From Emiliania huxleyi CCMP1516 (taxonomy: Eukaryota > Haptophyta > Isochrysidales > Noelaerhabdaceae), in contig NW_005202113.1 in the NCBI RefSeq assembly GCF_000372725.1, positions 71,891 through 135,890 on the forward strand: a stretch of DNA of 64,000 bases. Reading direction: 5' to 3'. Positions within the stretch are counted from its first letter, which is position 1, and the number at the start of each line of letters is the position of its first letter. The translations under genes and the position numbers were made by a program. This document shows, piece by piece, positions 62,977 through 64,000 of this stretch. The notes beneath the pieces are model-generated. The model did no database searches. It worked only from the letters and a program-made list of their open reading frames with translations, and was not told where the DNA came from.

Positions 62977-63594
62977 TTACGCGCGGGTGGCGGCGTCGCC
63001 CTCCGAGCCGTACCCGCCCGACGACTCGGACCAGCCCGGGTAGATGACCTCGTTGAGGCCGTGGATGAGGCCGTTGTCGGCCTTGACGTTGGCGCAGTAG
63101 CTGGTGCGGGGCGGCGAGGACGGCTGGCCGCAGAAGGCGTTGTCCAGGAAGTCCTTGCGGAACATGCGCCGGTAGGTGATCGTCGAGCCCTCGACGGTGG
63201 TGAGGTCGGCCGAGCCGAGCGAGTCCTTGTTCACGACGCCCTTGATGACGTGGTACTCGCACACCGCCTTGGTGAGCGGGCCGGCGACCGCGGAGAACTG
63301 CTCGCACGCCACGTTGCCTGGCGCGAGCACCGTGATGTCGGGCTGGGTCAGGTCGACGCCGTGCTGCTGGCACGCCGCCAGGAAGGTGGAGAAGGTGTCG
63401 TACTCCTTGAAGTCGGACTCCTCCTTGGGCGGGTCCTGCAGCGGCCCCTTCTCCTCCCAATACAAGTCCGGCCCCTGCATCGTGGCCAGCGTGTCGGCGA
63501 CGTTGGCCATCATGGGTGCAGACATCCGCGAGCCGTGGCCGGCACGCGAGCCGACAACAAGCGCGGAGGAGCCAGCGAATCCGAGGGAGAGCAT
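62977..63594 (-). CDS. Fasciclin (FAS1) domain protein (205 aa)
   Basis: Start at 63592-63594 (MLSLGFAGSSALVVGSRAG); upstream in-frame sequence lacks an ATG. The N-terminus is a weakly hydrophobic leader that could be a signal or plastid-type peptide. FAS1 domain: EYDTFSTFLAACQQHGVDLT, ITVLAPGNVACEQF (H1-like), CEYHVIKGVVNKDSL (H2-like YHV), GSTITYRRMF and a final VKADNGLIHGLNEVIYPG, the conserved 'NG-IH-x-x-x-V-x-x-P' ending. There are four Cys in the mature part. FAS1 domains mediate adhesion in secreted proteins, and some algal versions are plastid proteins. Single domain, no GPI signal. A GAGAATTC element lies about 133 bp upstream. Confidence 0.85.
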   Translation of the reverse strand: MLSLGFAGSSALVVGSRAGHGSRMSAPMMANVADTLATMQGPDLYWEEKGPLQDPPKEESDFKEYDTFSTFLAACQQHGVDLTQPDITVLAPGNVACEQFSAVAGPLTKAVCEYHVIKGVVNKDSLGSADLTTVEGSTITYRRMFRKDFLDNAFCGQPSSPPRTSYCANVKADNGLIHGLNEVIYPGWSESSGGYGSEGDAATRA

Positions 63595-64000
63595 TGGTGA
63601 CAGAAACCTGTGGGCGAAGGGCAGTACGTGTGGTGAGATTTGATCCCAGCAGTCACCCAGGAGCGACGGAGGAGCAGCGAGCTGCAGCGAGCAGCATCGC
63701 ACCTTAGATTTCGTTCGAAGCGCGGAGAGAATTCGGCTTTTGCAATTTTCTCTTCTTCTCTCATGTCTGCAAAATCCTGCAAAGGTGGGGACGTGTCTGT
63801 CCTCGACCCAGCCCTAGCTTGGGATGGCCGTTTTATTTATTTATTTATTCTCTCATGTCTGGGCGGCGCCAGACTCAAAAGACGTATTTTTTCTCTCTCT
63901 GCGTGTGGGAGACTCCGGCCGCCGCCCCTGCCACCCCTGTGTCAGTGTGCCGGTGGCAGCGAGAGACTGCCAGTGAGAAGCTGGAGGCAGGTCGGTAGAC
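63595..64000. other. Upstream flank of the fasciclin gene
   Basis: Contains GAGAATTC near 63727-63734, a TTTATTTATTTATTTATTC tract at 63831-63849 and TC-rich sequence. No gene to the window end. Confidence 0.4.

Overview
This window is nuclear DNA from a GC-rich, photosynthetic, flagellate protist, most likely a haptophyte. A pelagophyte or another complex-plastid alga is also possible. The evidence is dense gene packing on both strands; short (about 42-154 nt) introns; a lumen-type protein with a signal-plus-twin-arginine N-terminus; axoneme and spindle genes (an ASPM-like protein, a CC2D2A C-terminal exon, a CH/armadillo protein); an SPPP-rich cell-surface protein; and a plant/algal-style FAD oxidase-cyclopropane synthase fusion. 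I saw no rRNA, tRNA or CRISPR array.

Layout: 1-2149 is the 3' part of a membrane protein. 2708-5897 (-) is a SHPRH-like SNF2 ATPase. 6184-15059 (+) is a 23-exon, 2,359-aa protein with an N-terminal ULP1-like protease signature and a DUF3638-type helicase/NTPase core. 15657-16595 (-) is a small acylated acidic protein. 17.2-18.0 kb holds a repeat-flanked segment. 18-25 kb has small genes: a coiled-coil protein, a glycosyltransferase-like protein, three unknowns and a serine racemase/threonine dehydratase. 26-30 kb has a DEAD-box helicase, a membrane J-protein and a lumen protein. 30.5-36 kb has a beta-propeller protein and the FAD oxidase-CFA synthase fusion. 36.4-38.1 kb is a GT39 protein O-mannosyltransferase. 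39-44.4 kb has small genes, a 1.6-kb interval bounded by 19-bp direct repeats and holding a 48-bp perfect palindrome, and a TCAIM-like mitochondrial protein. 44.8-48.6 kb is the CH/armadillo protein. 48.9-50.5 kb is a repeat array. 50.6-52.7 kb is the SPPP/PPC surface protein. 53.6-59.5 kb is ASPM. 60.6-63.6 kb has a nitronate monooxygenase-like enzyme, an orphan CC2D2A-like exon and a fasciclin-domain protein.

Genes are mostly unrelated neighbours rather than pathway clusters. The cytoskeletal/ciliary set (44.8-62.5 kb) is the only thematic grouping. Gene models were built by hand from reading-frame continuity. In the genes I could resolve, 39 introns were inferred, and about half (20) start with GC rather than GT. 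That is the most striking genome-level property here. One intron carries a perfect 24-bp copy of its downstream exon start, and an AAAGAATT element recurs upstream of start codons.
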